From an uncultured Eubacteriales bacterium (lineage in GTDB: Bacteria > Bacillota > Clostridia > Peptostreptococcales > Anaerovoracaceae): DNA of 64,000 nt. Position numbers and translations under genes: made by a program. Positions 6,967 through 16,277 of this stretch are shown piece by piece. The number at the start of each line of letters is the position of its first letter. Within the stretch, counting starts at the first letter, position 1. The notes below the pieces were generated by a model. It was not told the DNA's origin, made no database searches, and saw only the letters and a program-made list of their open reading frames with translations. Where the stretch lies: assembly GCA_900542565.1 (NCBI GenBank), contig UQOC01000005.1, positions 1 to 64,000 on the forward strand. Direction: 5' to 3'.

Positions 6967-9900
6967 ATACAGCCGCTCCTGTCTTTCTGTTCTCTGCCAG
7001 TATCTCCAGGAACTGCAGTGTCTCTTCGGTATTTTTCCTTGGGTTGACTGTCAGCCTGACGAAAGGTTCCTTGCCGCCATGGATAAACAGCTTTGCTCCG
7101 TACTTTTCAGTTGCGTTCATCAGGCCGAATCCGCTGAGGCCGTTTTTCTCTGCAAACTTAAATAGTATCTTGTTTTCATGCTGATGTATCTCTGTTATGG
7201 CCAGCAGAGAAGCCAGATACCTGATGTGGGAGATCTTTATCAGATTGATGGTCTCCTGAGGAACATCGCCAAAACGGTCGATAAGCTCGTCTATCACATC
7301 ATCTTCGTCATCACGGCTCCTGACGGCGGCGATCTTCTTGTACATCTGCAGTTTGGAAGATTCGTCGGCTATATATGTTTCAGGTATATATGCAGATGCC
7401 TTGATATCAACGGCAGTCTCATCCTTTTCATCATTGACGATCTGGCCTTCCAGAGCGCGTACAGCTTCATCCACCATTTTGCAGTAGAGTTCATAGCCTA
7501 CATTGACCATGTGTCCATGCTGTTCTGTCCCCAGCATATTGCCTGCACCACGGATCTCAAGGTCCCTCATGGCTATCTTGAATCCGGATCCGAACTCTGT
7601 AAACTCTCTGATGGCCCTCAGCCGCTTTTCTGCCTGTTCCCCCAGGACTTTATCTTTCTGGTACATCAGATAAGCATAAGCCTGGCGATTGGATCTTCCG
7701 ACCCTGCCCCGGAGCTGATATAGCTGCGAAAGCCCATAACGCTCGGAGTCCATTATTATCATCGTATTGGCATTGGGGATATCTATGCCCGACTCAATGA
7801 TCGTAGTCGATATCAGCACATTGTTCTCGCCGTTTATAAAGCTCATCATGGTATCTTCCAGAAGGGTTTCGTTCATCTGACCGTGGCCGACCGCTATCCG
7901 TGCCTCAGGCACCAGTTCTGAGATCCTGGCTGCGATCTGCTGGATACCGCGTACCCGGTTATATACCACATAGACCTGTCCGCCTCTGTCCAGCTCCCTC
8001 CGTATTATATCCTGTATCAGTTCGTCGTCCTGCTCTATGACATAGGTCTGGACAGGATATCGTTCTTCCGGCGGTTCTTCTATAACGCTCATGTCCTTTA
8101 TCCCTGTCAGGGACATGTTCAGGGTACGAGGTATAGGCGTTGCCGAAAGGGTCAGCACATCAACATTTTTTTTGAGCTGTTTTATCTTTTCCTTGTGCTC
8201 TACACCGAAGCGCTGTTCCTCGTCAACCACCAGAAGCCCCAGGTCCTTAAAGGCTATCTCCCTGGACAGCAGCCTGTGGGTACCGATTATAAGGTCTATT
8301 GACCCATCCTTCAGCTGGTTTACTATCTCTTTTTTCCTCGCATCACTTCTGAACCTTGAGAGCATTTCCACCTTAAACGGAAAATCCCCAAACCGCTCTT
8401 TTAATGTATAATAATGCTGATTGGCAAGTATGGTAGTAGGCACCAGGATCGCCGCCTGCTTTCCATCTGAAATACACTTGAAAACTGCTCTTGCAGCGAC
8501 CTCGGTTTTTCCAAAGCCCACATCGCCGCAAAGGAGCCTATCCATCGGATATGGCTTTTCCATATCCCTTTTGATCTCTTCTGCTGCCCGAAGCTGATCG
8601 GCAGTCTCCTCAAATGGAAAGCTGTCCTCAAATTCTTTCTGCCATATGGTATCCCGGCTGAAGGCATACCCTTTTTCCATCTTACGCTTGGCATAAAGAT
8701 CTATCAGATCTTTGGCAAAAACAGCCACGGCAGCTTTGGCTTTAGCCTTGGTGGCTTTCCACTCGCCGCCGGACAGTTTATTGATCTTAGGGGCTTTCCC
8801 GTCCCCGCCTATATATTTCTGTACCAGGTCCATCTGCTCAACAGGTACATAGAGCAGATCATCTCCGGCATATTTTATCTTGATATAATCTTTCGTTTCG
8901 CCCTGGACTTTGAGCTGCTGTATGCCGATGAACTTTCCTATGCCGTGGTTTTCATGGACCACATAGTCGCCGGTGCGCAGATCTGTAAAAGATCGTATCT
9001 TCTGTCCCTGTTCCCTGAAGCCTTTTCTGTGCTTTGGCTTGCGGCTGTACTTGAAGATATCGTTTTCGGCAATAAGACAGCGTTTTTCATCCGGGAAATC
9101 CATACCGCTGCTGAGAGTGCCCCGGACAAACTTTATCTTTTCTTCAAATCCCTGCCGTGAGGCAAAATCTCTGATGTTTTCAAGCCGTTCCTCTGTGGAA
9201 AGGGCGATCGTTATCTCATATCCTTTTTTCACATAGGATCTTATTTCTGAAGCCAGCAGGGTCATGTTCCCGCTGAAGTTTATCATCTGGCGGCTGTGGA
9301 TATTGTGGATCTCGTCAAATGTATCTATGCCTTTTATGCGCTTGGCAAAAGGCGTGAAGATCACTGTATCCCTCCGTGAAAGCACATCTCTCAGATCGTC
9401 AAAGCCGCTGATGACAGCAGAATCCTTGGGAACTGCCTCGCCCCGCTCAAGGAGTATCTTGAAATCCTCCCTCATTTCTGTCTCGCGCAGGTCCAGGTTC
9501 TCAAATATCCTTTCCGGATCGTCAAGCATAATGCAGCCGCATGTCATATAATCCCAGATGTGTTCCGGTTTTTCGTAAAAGTAATGTATATAATTTTCCA
9601 GGAACTGAGCATTGGTGCCGTTTTCTATATGATCGCAAATGCGCTCCTCAAGCCCCCTGATCCTTGAGGCAGCTTCTCTGTTGGTTTTTTCAAGCTTTGC
9701 AGACTGCCTGCCGTATTCCTTTCTGATCTCCTTTTCGGCCGCCTCCATGGCTGCGGCTGAAGCGCAGATCTGTCTGGCCGGATAAATGAAGATATCATCT
9801 TCCGCAGATATTGAACGCTGGCTGTCTTTATCAAAACTCCTGATGGAATCTATCTCTGTGCCAAAAAATTCTATACGGCATGGGTTTTCCATATCAGGCG

Positions 9901-10372
9901 TAAAGATATCCAGTATACCGCCCCGTGCTGCAAACTGGCCCGGCCCTTCTACCATTCCCGCATATTCATAACCCATCCGGGTAAGCCTTCCCCTCAGTTC
10001 TTCAGGATCCATTTCATCGCCTTGGGATATCCGGATGATATCATCCCGCAGGACAGAAGCCGGCATCATCTTTTTTACGGCAGCAAAACAAGGCGCTATG
10101 ACGATCACAGGGGCTCCTGTGACCAGCGCCTTTACAGCCTTCATCCTCCTTATGAGTCTGTCCTGGTCTTTGGCATCGTATTTCAGAAAAAGCTGTTCCT
10201 CTTCGGGCAGCGCCATGATCTGTCTGTCACTGATAAAAAAAGAAAGGTCTGCTGCCAGCCGCCTGGCCCTTTCCGGGCCTGCCGTGATTATCAGGCATTG
10301 ACTTTTCTCTTTTAACATATTGGCTGCCACAGGAGCAACTCTGCTTTCGGACACGCCCGAAATGTTAATCAT
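6965..10372 (-). CDS. mfd: Transcription-repair coupling factor Mfd
   Basis: A 1135-residue ATP-dependent translocase that removes stalled RNA polymerase from DNA lesions and recruits UvrA. In order it shows a UvrB-like N-terminal module (GQFAARGGILDIF near residue 165), then a CarD-like RNA-polymerase-interacting domain (GDYVVHENHGIGKFIGI near residue 485). The RecG-like helicase core has Walker A GDVGFGKTE, the DEEQ box, SATPIPRTLN and the QLRGRVGRS motif. A C-terminal regulatory domain follows. Length is normal. Its start overlaps the end of pth by 8 bp, giving the Bacillus pth-mfd order. There is no sign of degradation. Confidence 0.97.
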   Translation of the reverse strand: MINISGVSESRVAPVAANMLKEKSQCLIITAGPERARRLAADLSFFISDRQIMALPEEEQLFLKYDAKDQDRLIRRMKAVKALVTGAPVIVIAPCFAAVKKMMPASVLRDDIIRISQGDEMDPEELRGRLTRMGYEYAGMVEGPGQFAARGGILDIFTPDMENPCRIEFFGTEIDSIRSFDKDSQRSISAEDDIFIYPARQICASAAAMEAAEKEIRKEYGRQSAKLEKTNREAASRIRGLEERICDHIENGTNAQFLENYIHYFYEKPEHIWDYMTCGCIMLDDPERIFENLDLRETEMREDFKILLERGEAVPKDSAVISGFDDLRDVLSRRDTVIFTPFAKRIKGIDTFDEIHNIHSRQMINFSGNMTLLASEIRSYVKKGYEITIALSTEERLENIRDFASRQGFEEKIKFVRGTLSSGMDFPDEKRCLIAENDIFKYSRKPKHRKGFREQGQKIRSFTDLRTGDYVVHENHGIGKFIGIQQLKVQGETKDYIKIKYAGDDLLYVPVEQMDLVQKYIGGDGKAPKINKLSGGEWKATKAKAKAAVAVFAKDLIDLYAKRKMEKGYAFSRDTIWQKEFEDSFPFEETADQLRAAEEIKRDMEKPYPMDRLLCGDVGFGKTEVAARAVFKCISDGKQAAILVPTTILANQHYYTLKERFGDFPFKVEMLSRFRSDARKKEIVNQLKDGSIDLIIGTHRLLSREIAFKDLGLLVVDEEQRFGVEHKEKIKQLKKNVDVLTLSATPIPRTLNMSLTGIKDMSVIEEPPEERYPVQTYVIEQDDELIQDIIRRELDRGGQVYVVYNRVRGIQQIAARISELVPEARIAVGHGQMNETLLEDTMMSFINGENNVLISTTIIESGIDIPNANTMIIMDSERYGLSQLYQLRGRVGRSNRQAYAYLMYQKDKVLGEQAEKRLRAIREFTEFGSGFKIAMRDLEIRGAGNMLGTEQHGHMVNVGYELYCKMVDEAVRALEGQIVNDEKDETAVDIKASAYIPETYIADESSKLQMYKKIAAVRSRDDEDDVIDELIDRFGDVPQETINLIKISHIRYLASLLAITEIHQHENKILFKFAEKNGLSGFGLMNATEKYGAKLFIHGGKEPFVRLTVNPRKNTEETLQFLEILAENRKTGAAV

Positions 10373-10997
10373 TCTTTTTCTCTCCTGCTGCGTCTTGCTT
10401 CTCTTCTCCCGAAGCGCCCGGTCTATGGGCTTTCTTTGGCCTTATATTATATTCGTTCATGGCTTTTTCTATGCCTTTTTCCACTATACAGGCCGCCGCA
10501 TCTGCCGCTCTTGTAAGGGAATCTTCGAGAAGTTCTTTTTCTCCTTTGGTCACTCCACCGATGACATATGATATCAGGTCATCCTTTTTTCCTGACCCTA
10601 TTCCGACCCTTATCCTCGGAAAATCTTCGCTCTGGATCTGGTACAGTATATTCCTCATTCCATTATGGGTACCGGCGCTGCCTTTTTTCCTGATCCTGAT
10701 GGATCCTGTAGGGATATCTATGTCATCATAGATCACAATAAGGTTTTCAGGCGACTCTTTGTAATAATCAAGCGCCATCCTGACAGATTCGCCGCTCAGG
10801 TTCATATATGTCTGAGGCTTTATCAATAAGACCTTTTGACCGGCGATCCTACCCTCGCCGGTCAAAGCCTTAAACCTTAGTTTATTAACTTTTATGCCGA
10901 ATTTTTCCGCCAGCAGGTCAATGGCTGTAAAACCCATGTTGTGGCGTGTATTCTCATATTTTTTCCCTGGATTTCCCAGGCCTGCTATTATATACAT
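10365..10997 (-). CDS. pth: Peptidyl-tRNA hydrolase
   Basis: A 210-residue Pth that releases peptides from peptidyl-tRNAs dropped by ribosomes. The opening GLGNPGKKYENTRHNMGF holds the catalytic histidine in the NTRHN motif. LLIKPQTYMNLSGESV and the IYDDID segment with the conserved aspartate are also present. The C-terminus has about 20 extra charged residues (Lys/Glu/Ala-rich) beyond the usual 190, probably a disordered tail. It starts 2 bp after prs ends and overlaps mfd, so it belongs to the murC-glmU-prs-pth-mfd transcript. Confidence 0.96.
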   Translation of the reverse strand: MYIIAGLGNPGKKYENTRHNMGFTAIDLLAEKFGIKVNKLRFKALTGEGRIAGQKVLLIKPQTYMNLSGESVRMALDYYKESPENLIVIYDDIDIPTGSIRIRKKGSAGTHNGMRNILYQIQSEDFPRIRVGIGSGKKDDLISYVIGGVTKGEKELLEDSLTRAADAAACIVEKGIEKAMNEYNIRPKKAHRPGASGEEKQDAAGEKKND

Positions 10998-10999
10998 GA

Positions 11000-11950
11000 T
11001 CAGTCAAACAATACACTTATGGAACCGTTGGTAAATACCCTTGTCATGGCTTCTGCAAAAAGCGGAGCAGCAGAAAGGGTGGTCATCTTGAGAAGGCGTT
11101 TTTCTTCCGGAAGCGGAACTGTGTTGAGCAGGATAAGCTCTTCAATGGCAGACGCCTCTATCCTCTCAACCGCAGGTCCGGAAAGTATCGGATGAGTGGC
11201 TGCAGCCCTTACAGACTTGGCGCCCAGTTCCTTTATGGCGTTGGCCGCATTGCATATGGTGCCCGCCGTGTCGATCATATCGTCAACTATGATGCAGTTC
11301 TTGTTTTCAATGTTGCCGATAATGTTCATTATCTCGCTCTTGTTGGGCTCAGGTCTCCTCTTGTCTATTATGGCGATAGGACAGTTGAGATACTGGGCCA
11401 TGTTCCTTGCTCTTGTAACGCTTCCATGGTCCGGAGAAACAACCACCGGGTCCTCCAGATGCATATCCTGGAAATACTTGGCGAGGATAGGCATGCCCAG
11501 AAGATGGTCAACCGGTATATCAAAGTATCCCTGTATCTGATTGGCATGAAGATCCATGGTCAGGACCCTGTCAGCTCCGGCAGCAACTATAAGATTGGCT
11601 ACAAGCTTGGCTGTGATAGGATCTCTTGCCTTTGCCTTCCTGTCCTGACGGGCATATCCATAGTATGGGATTATGGCATTGATCCTTCCTGCCGATGCTC
11701 TTTTCATGGCATCGATCATTATGAGCAGTTCCATAAGGTTGTCGTTCACAGGATTGGATGTGGCCTGAACTATGTAGATATCGAGACCTCTGACAGATTC
11801 CCATATGTTCACCGATATCTCTCCGTCGCTGAACTTGGTCACCGTAGCCTTTCCCAGAGGCTTTCCCATGATCTCCGCTATCTCCTCGGCAAATGCCGGA
11901 TTGGAGTTTCCAGTGAAAATCTTATAGTCCGAAAAATTACCGTTTTTCAA
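11000..11950 (-). CDS. prs: Ribose-phosphate pyrophosphokinase (PRPP synthetase)
   Basis: A 316-residue enzyme that makes PRPP from ribose-5-phosphate and ATP, feeding purine, pyrimidine, histidine and NAD synthesis. The N-terminal half has the [17 protein letters not shown] and [18 protein letters not shown] motifs; the C-terminal half has the PRPP loop [13 protein letters not shown]. Translation probably begins at a TTG (complement of 11948-11950) with GAGGT upstream; no better ATG is available without losing conserved sequence. It lies between the glmU acetyltransferase gene and pth, as in Bacillus. PurR, encoded on the other strand at 14231, senses PRPP in Bacillus, linking the two functionally. 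Confidence 0.96.
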   Translation of the reverse strand: MKNGNFSDYKIFTGNSNPAFAEEIAEIMGKPLGKATVTKFSDGEISVNIWESVRGLDIYIVQATSNPVNDNLMELLIMIDAMKRASAGRINAIIPYYGYARQDRKAKARDPITAKLVANLIVAAGADRVLTMDLHANQIQGYFDIPVDHLLGMPILAKYFQDMHLEDPVVVSPDHGSVTRARNMAQYLNCPIAIIDKRRPEPNKSEIMNIIGNIENKNCIIVDDMIDTAGTICNAANAIKELGAKSVRAAATHPILSGPAVERIEASAIEELILLNTVPLPEEKRLLKMTTLSAAPLFAEAMTRVFTNGSISVLFD

Positions 11951-11993
11951 TTTGTGTACCTCGCCTTCTTTTTTCTTTTGATTCCCGCTGTGA

Positions 11994-12692
11994 TCATTTT
12001 TTCTTTTTCAAAATACCCTTTTTGGATACCCAGCCAGTTTTTTCTGTACCTCTGGCCCTGGCAATGTAAAGAGAATCCTCCTCCACATCTTCAGTAACCG
12101 TGCTGCCTGCGGCTATATAAGCTCCCCTGCCTATCCTGACCGGCGAGACAAGATTGCTGTTGCATCCTATAAAAGCATTATCCTCCACTACAGAGCGGTA
12201 TTTTTTCGTTCCGTCATAGTTGACGAATACCACGCCGCAGCCAAGGTTTACATTTGCTCCCACATCCGAATCACCTATATATGTCAGATGTGAAGCCTTT
12301 GCACCGTCTCCCATGGAAGAATTCTTTACTTCCACAAAGTCGCCTACCTTACATTCCCTGCCTATGTGGCTGTTTGGCCTCAGATAGGCAAACGGGCCGA
12401 CTTTTGTACCATCGCCTACGGAGCTTTCGGTTATCTGGGAGCTTTTTATCTCTACACCGTCTCCTATGACAGAATCGCTGATATAAGAGTTCTGGCCTAT
12501 GAAACAGTTTTTCCCTATCTTTGTATTTCCAGAAATGGTCACACAGGGACCGATGACAGTCCCCTCGCCTATTGTCACCGTCTCATCGATATATGCGGTG
12601 TATTCATCCACAAATCTTACTCCGCCGTCTGCATACCTCTGTATCAGGGCTAAACGGGCAGATCGTTTTTCTTCCATTTTATTGAGATCCAT
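11994..12692 (-). CDS. glmU: Stand-alone glucosamine-1-phosphate acetyltransferase (C-terminal half of GlmU)
   Basis: A 232-residue left-handed beta-helix protein corresponding only to the acetyltransferase half of GlmU, which uses acetyl-CoA to make GlcNAc-1-phosphate for peptidoglycan. Hexapeptide repeats (I-G-x-x-x-x-I type) run from about residue 38. Active-site residues of the GlmU family appear in order: R105 in YLRP, K123 in EVKNS, H135 in SHLTYIGD, N158-Y159 in VNYDG, then NSN near 179 and the RARG segment near 212. The N-terminal nucleotidyltransferase domain (G-T-R motif, about 230 residues) is absent. ATG follows a GGAGG, so this is a true start. It sits between murC and prs exactly where Bacillus has full glmU (gcaD). 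The uridylyltransferase must be encoded elsewhere. Confidence 0.88.
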   Translation of the reverse strand: MDLNKMEEKRSARLALIQRYADGGVRFVDEYTAYIDETVTIGEGTVIGPCVTISGNTKIGKNCFIGQNSYISDSVIGDGVEIKSSQITESSVGDGTKVGPFAYLRPNSHIGRECKVGDFVEVKNSSMGDGAKASHLTYIGDSDVGANVNLGCGVVFVNYDGTKKYRSVVEDNAFIGCNSNLVSPVRIGRGAYIAAGSTVTEDVEEDSLYIARARGTEKTGWVSKKGILKKKK

Positions 12693-12707
12693 GCCAGCCT
12701 CCTGCTC

Positions 12708-14084
12708 TTATTTTTCGAGGATGAGTTCCCCTACTTTATAGATATCACCTGCTCCCATGGTCAGCACCAGATCTCCCGGATCCGCATTTTCGCTGACATA
12801 ATCAGCTATGGCATCAAAGCTTTCCATGAACATGACATCTTTATCCGGATGAGTTTCTTTTATTTTTTCAGCGAGCTGCACAGAAGATATTTTATAAATA
12901 TTTTTCTCCCTCGCTGCATATATTTCTGAAAGGATCAGCTTATCGGCCTTTTCAAAGGCATCGGCAAACTGATCGAACAGGGCTATGGTCCTGGTGTATG
13001 TGTGTGGCTGGAAAATGCACCACAGCTTATTGTGTGGAATATTCTGGCAAGCCGAAAGGGTAGCCTTTATCTCCGTCGGATGATGGGCATAATCGTCAAC
13101 GATCTTTACTCCCGTCCCGGTAACGCCTACTATATCAAAGCGTCTTTGAGTCCCTGTATATTTTTTCAGGGTGGAAGATATCACATCGGTATTTATGCCA
13201 AGGCTGTGACAGCATGCAAAAGCTGCCAGCGCATTTAGGATATTGTGCTCTCCCGGCACCGAAAGCTGAATCCTGTCCAGGAGTTTTCCCTCTTTATAGA
13301 CATCAAATGCAGGCATTCCGTTTTCGTTAAAAGTAACATCAGCGGCATAATATGTGCAGTTTTCATTTAAGCCAAAGGTGACCACATTCTTCCTGTTTTT
13401 TATTACACGGTTGACGAACGGATTTGCCTCATAGGCAACGATAAGGCCATCATCCGGAACAAGTTTTGAAAACCTGTCGAAAGAATTGACTATGTGGTCT
13501 ATGTCCTTAAAGTAATCCAGGTGGTCCGAATCGATGTTGAGTATTATCTCGATCTTGGGCCTGAGACTCAGGAAGCTGTCCATATATTCACAGGCTTCCG
13601 TCACGAAAAACTTTCCGTGTCCAACCCTGACATTGCCCCCGATCTCTGCCAGATTGCCGCCCACAAGTATCGTGGGATCTGTCTTGGCATTGTCTAAAAT
13701 CAAAGAAACCATAGAGGTGGTGGTGGTCTTTCCGTGGGTGCCGGAGATGGCTATGCTGTTGTCATACTCGTTCATGAGTATGCCAAGCATCTGGGCCCTT
13801 GTTATGGCAGGTATTCCTTTTCTGGCCGCTTCTGCCAGTTCAGGATTGTCTTTTCCCACGGCGGATGAATAAACTATCAGATCCGTATTTTCCACATTTT
13901 CAGCTCTATGGCCTATGAATATCCTCGCGCCTTTGGCTGCGAGATTTGAAGTTATGTCCGACTCTTTCATGTCTGAGCCGGTCACATTGTACCCTCTTAC
14001 AAGTAAAATATCTGCAATGGCCGAAAGCCCTATGCCTCCTATGCCTATGCAGTGTATGTTCTTATATTGCGAAATATCGATCAT
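12708..14084 (-). CDS. murC: UDP-N-acetylmuramate--L-alanine ligase MurC
   Basis: A 458-residue Mur ligase that adds L-alanine to UDP-MurNAc in peptidoglycan synthesis. The Rossmann start HCIGIGGIGLSAIADI, the ATP loop SGTHGKTTTTSMV near residue 112, the DSDHLDYFKD metal segment and the DDYAHHPTEI motif in the C-terminal domain are all visible. The first gene of the minus-strand murC-glmU(half)-prs-pth-mfd cluster, it is divergent from purR. Placing murC directly upstream of the GlmU acetyltransferase joins two steps of cell-wall precursor synthesis. Length and motifs are normal. Confidence 0.97.
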   Translation of the reverse strand: MIDISQYKNIHCIGIGGIGLSAIADILLVRGYNVTGSDMKESDITSNLAAKGARIFIGHRAENVENTDLIVYSSAVGKDNPELAEAARKGIPAITRAQMLGILMNEYDNSIAISGTHGKTTTTSMVSLILDNAKTDPTILVGGNLAEIGGNVRVGHGKFFVTEACEYMDSFLSLRPKIEIILNIDSDHLDYFKDIDHIVNSFDRFSKLVPDDGLIVAYEANPFVNRVIKNRKNVVTFGLNENCTYYAADVTFNENGMPAFDVYKEGKLLDRIQLSVPGEHNILNALAAFACCHSLGINTDVISSTLKKYTGTQRRFDIVGVTGTGVKIVDDYAHHPTEIKATLSACQNIPHNKLWCIFQPHTYTRTIALFDQFADAFEKADKLILSEIYAAREKNIYKISSVQLAEKIKETHPDKDVMFMESFDAIADYVSENADPGDLVLTMGAGDIYKVGELILEK

Positions 14085-14160
14085 GCTGTATTGGCCTCCG
14101 TTTGTTAGAGCACATGCTCTGTTTCATTATATCATACTTCATGAGAAAATGTTTATTTAT

Positions 14161-14189
14161 TTGACAAAAATATAAAAAAGAAATAATAT
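14161..14189 (+). promoter_or_regulatory. Sigma-A promoter of purR
   Basis: TTGACA (14161-14166) and TAATAT (14184-14189) are separated by exactly 17 bp, in an AT-rich stretch 42 bp before the purR ATG. Confidence 0.8.
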
Positions 14190-14230
14190 TATTTTGTGAT
14201 CTAGTTATATGTATCTAAAAGGAGATCTCC

Positions 14231-15040
14231 ATGAAACGAGCAGAACGAGTCGGAGCAATGATAAGCATACTCACTTCCTCCCCTTGCAAAACATACAGTC
14301 TCCAGTATTTCTGCGATCTTCTGGGCGCAGCAAAATCCAGCATCAGTGAGGATATCAAGGCATGTAATATCTCTCTTGAACTGGCCGGTTCCGGCCGTCT
14401 TGAGACAGTCAGCGGAGCCAGAGGCGGAGTCAGGTTTGTTCCACACATCTCCGATCATAAGCTGAGAGAACTGCAGGATGAGTTTTGTCAAAAGCTGTCT
14501 GACCCTTCAAGGATGCTTGGAGGCAACTTTTTATATACTTCTGACATTTTCTTTGATCCAGCCTTTATCAGCCGGATCGCAACAGTCTTTGTCAGGAAGT
14601 TTAAAGACAGGGGTGCTGACTATGTGGCCACCGTAGAAACAAAAGGAATACCTCTGGCTGCTGATGTGGCCAGGCTCCTTGATCTGCCTCTGGTCATCGT
14701 CAGGCGGGAAGCAAAGGTTTCTGAAGGCTCTACAGTAAGTATTAACTATTTTTCAGGATCTTATGACAGGATACAGCGAATGTCCATGTCAAAGCGAGCC
14801 ATCCGGCCCGGAGCAAAAGTCATAGTCATAGACGATTTCATGCGCGGCGGCGGCAGCGTTACCGGGATTTCAGAGATAATAAACGAATTCGGCGGAAGCG
14901 TGGTAGGTGTAGGCGTGGCTATTTCAAGCAAAGAGCCTGTCAAAAAAAGAGTCAGTGAATACACTGCGATCGTTTATCTTGGCAATGTGGATGAATCTTC
15001 CAAGATGATCGATGTTTCCCCAAATACCGACATATTTTGA
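14231..15040 (+). CDS. purR: Purine operon regulator PurR
   Basis: A 269-residue Gram-positive PurR. An N-terminal winged helix (about residues 1-75, KRAERVGAMISILTSSPCKT) is fused to a phosphoribosyltransferase-like domain. The PRPP-binding loop VIVIDDFMRGGGSVTG lies near residue 200. In Bacillus it represses purine genes and is released by PRPP. AAGGAG sits 8 bp before the ATG. It is followed by spoVG on the same strand, as in Bacillus except that the ridA (yabJ) gene normally between them is missing; a ridA homologue occurs at 62312 in another context. Confidence 0.95.
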   Translation: MKRAERVGAMISILTSSPCKTYSLQYFCDLLGAAKSSISEDIKACNISLELAGSGRLETVSGARGGVRFVPHISDHKLRELQDEFCQKLSDPSRMLGGNFLYTSDIFFDPAFISRIATVFVRKFKDRGADYVATVETKGIPLAADVARLLDLPLVIVRREAKVSEGSTVSINYFSGSYDRIQRMSMSKRAIRPGAKVIVIDDFMRGGGSVTGISEIINEFGGSVVGVGVAISSKEPVKKRVSEYTAIVYLGNVDESSKMIDVSPNTDIF

Positions 15041-15048
15041 AAAATTTA

Positions 15049-15077
15049 TTGCAAACCATAGTTTTTTGGAATATAAT
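15049..15077 (+). promoter_or_regulatory. Promoter of spoVG
   Basis: TTGCAA (15049-15054) and a perfect TATAAT (15072-15077) with a 17-bp spacer begin just past the purR stop, so spoVG has its own vegetative-type promoter. Confidence 0.8.
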
Positions 15078-15130
15078 AACCTTGTCATAAAAATAATATA
15101 TGTGTGCGTGTAGGGAAGGTGGATAACAAA

Positions 15131-15385
15131 GTGAATATTACCGATGTAAGGATCAGAAAAATCGCTGCCGACGGCAAGCTGAAAGCCGTTGTCTCGGTTA
15201 CTTTCGACGATGAGTTTGTCGTGCATGACATCAAGATCATTGAAGGTCAGAACGGATTGTTCATTGCAATGCCAAGCAAAAAAATGGGAGAAACCGATTT
15301 CAGAGATATCGCTCATCCAATAGTTTCGGAAGCGCGCAATAAGATAAGAGATGTGATCTTTGCAGAATATGAAAAGTTAGATTGA
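15131..15385 (+). CDS. spoVG: SpoVG, RNA-binding regulator
   Basis: An 84-residue SpoVG, a small conserved protein affecting septation, sporulation and post-transcriptional regulation in Firmicutes. The core [20 protein letters not shown], then [11 protein letters not shown] and FRDIAHPI, is diagnostic. The GTG at 15131 is preferred because AAGGTGG lies 8 bp upstream and homologues begin at this residue; the frame is open upstream to 15104. It is flanked by its own promoter and a strong terminator, so it is probably monocistronic. Confidence 0.94.
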   Translation: MNITDVRIRKIAADGKLKAVVSVTFDDEFVVHDIKIIEGQNGLFIAMPSKKMGETDFRDIAHPIVSEARNKIRDVIFAEYEKLD

Positions 15386-15399
15386 TTTTATCACTTAAG

Positions 15400-15439
15400 C
15401 AGCCCGCAGGAGGACATTGCCTCTGCCGGGCTGTTTTTT
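15400..15439 (+). terminator. spoVG terminator
   Basis: CAGCCCG-CAG-AGG pairs with CCT-CTG-CCGGGCTG, one bulged base, then six T at 15434-15439. It lies 15 bp after the spoVG stop. Confidence 0.88.
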
Positions 15440-15567
15440 CTTTGGCGGAACTGTCCATCCGGGGCCGTCATAAATTTTTTATTTTTATCAAGTTTTATTT
15501 GTCCACTTTCCCCATTTGTGTGTTAAAATAATATTATAAGCAGTTTTCTGCAAAAAGGAGGGTTCCC

Positions 15568-16173
15568 ATGCGTAAGATAATCACCATCGGAAGAGAGTTC
15601 GGCAGCGGAGGGCGTGAATTGGGACGGCGCCTGTCAGAAGATCTTGGCTTTGCCTATTACGATCAGGAGATAATCAGCGAAATAGCCAAGCGTACATCAA
15701 TGTCCGAGCAGTATGTACAGTCAATAGTTGAAAGCAAGCCATCGTTTTCATTTCCTATCCATGTCAGCTCAAGTTTCTATCAAATGTCTGACCCCATGTA
15801 CGACCATGCTATGGCTGTTTATCAGAAGCAGACTCTCATCATTGAGGAAATGGCCGCCAGGTCCAACTGCATCATCGTTGGCAGGTGTGCAGATTACATA
15901 TTAAGAGACAGGCATCCTTTGCGCATATTCGTTTACGCAGATATGGAGAGCAAGCTCCGCCGCTGCCGTGAAAAAGCGCCGGAGGATGAAAGACTCACCG
16001 ACAAGGAACTCCGTCAGAAGATCCTTGATATAGACAAGATAAGAGCCAAATATTATGAATTCTATACGGGAGAGCCTTGGGGCAATAAGCTGAATTTTGA
16101 CATGTGCCTCAACACCACAAATGTTTCCATCAAAGAACTGGCAGCAGCCGTGGCAAAGCTGTATGAATCCTGA
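15568..16173 (+). CDS. Cytidylate kinase-like family protein
   Basis: A 201-residue P-loop protein of the cytidylate-kinase-like family. The opening MRKIITIGREFGSGGRELGR carries a GREFGSGGRE phosphate loop. CIIVGRCADYIL near residue 95 and a basic helix LRRCREKAPEDERLTDKELR near residue 130 complete the NMP-kinase fold. These proteins are widespread in Clostridia beside, not instead of, true Cmk, and their substrate is unproven. A GGAGG lies 7 bp before the ATG. Flanked by terminators on both sides, it appears monocistronic. Family is certain, reaction is not. Confidence 0.85.
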   Translation: MRKIITIGREFGSGGRELGRRLSEDLGFAYYDQEIISEIAKRTSMSEQYVQSIVESKPSFSFPIHVSSSFYQMSDPMYDHAMAVYQKQTLIIEEMAARSNCIIVGRCADYILRDRHPLRIFVYADMESKLRRCREKAPEDERLTDKELRQKILDIDKIRAKYYEFYTGEPWGNKLNFDMCLNTTNVSIKELAAAVAKLYES

Positions 16174-16213
16174 ACATATATATGAAGGCGCGGCACAGCC
16201 GCTCTCCCGCCAT

Positions 16214-16276
16214 AAAAAATGGAGCTGTCGCACAGCTGACCAGATCAGGTCGACTGCAGCGACAGCCCCATTTTTT
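16214..16276. terminator. Bidirectional terminator between cmk-like gene and pyk
   Basis: AAAAAATGGAGCTGTCGC at 16214-16231 is answered by GCGACAGCCCCATTTTTT at 16259-16276 (one mismatch in the GC part). The A and T tracts serve both convergent genes. Confidence 0.85.
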
Positions 16277-16277
16277 A

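Noticed and set aside
11192..12097. 301-codon plus-strand open frame across prs and the glmU half
   Set aside because: It is antisense to two well-identified genes and shows no domain or ribosome site.
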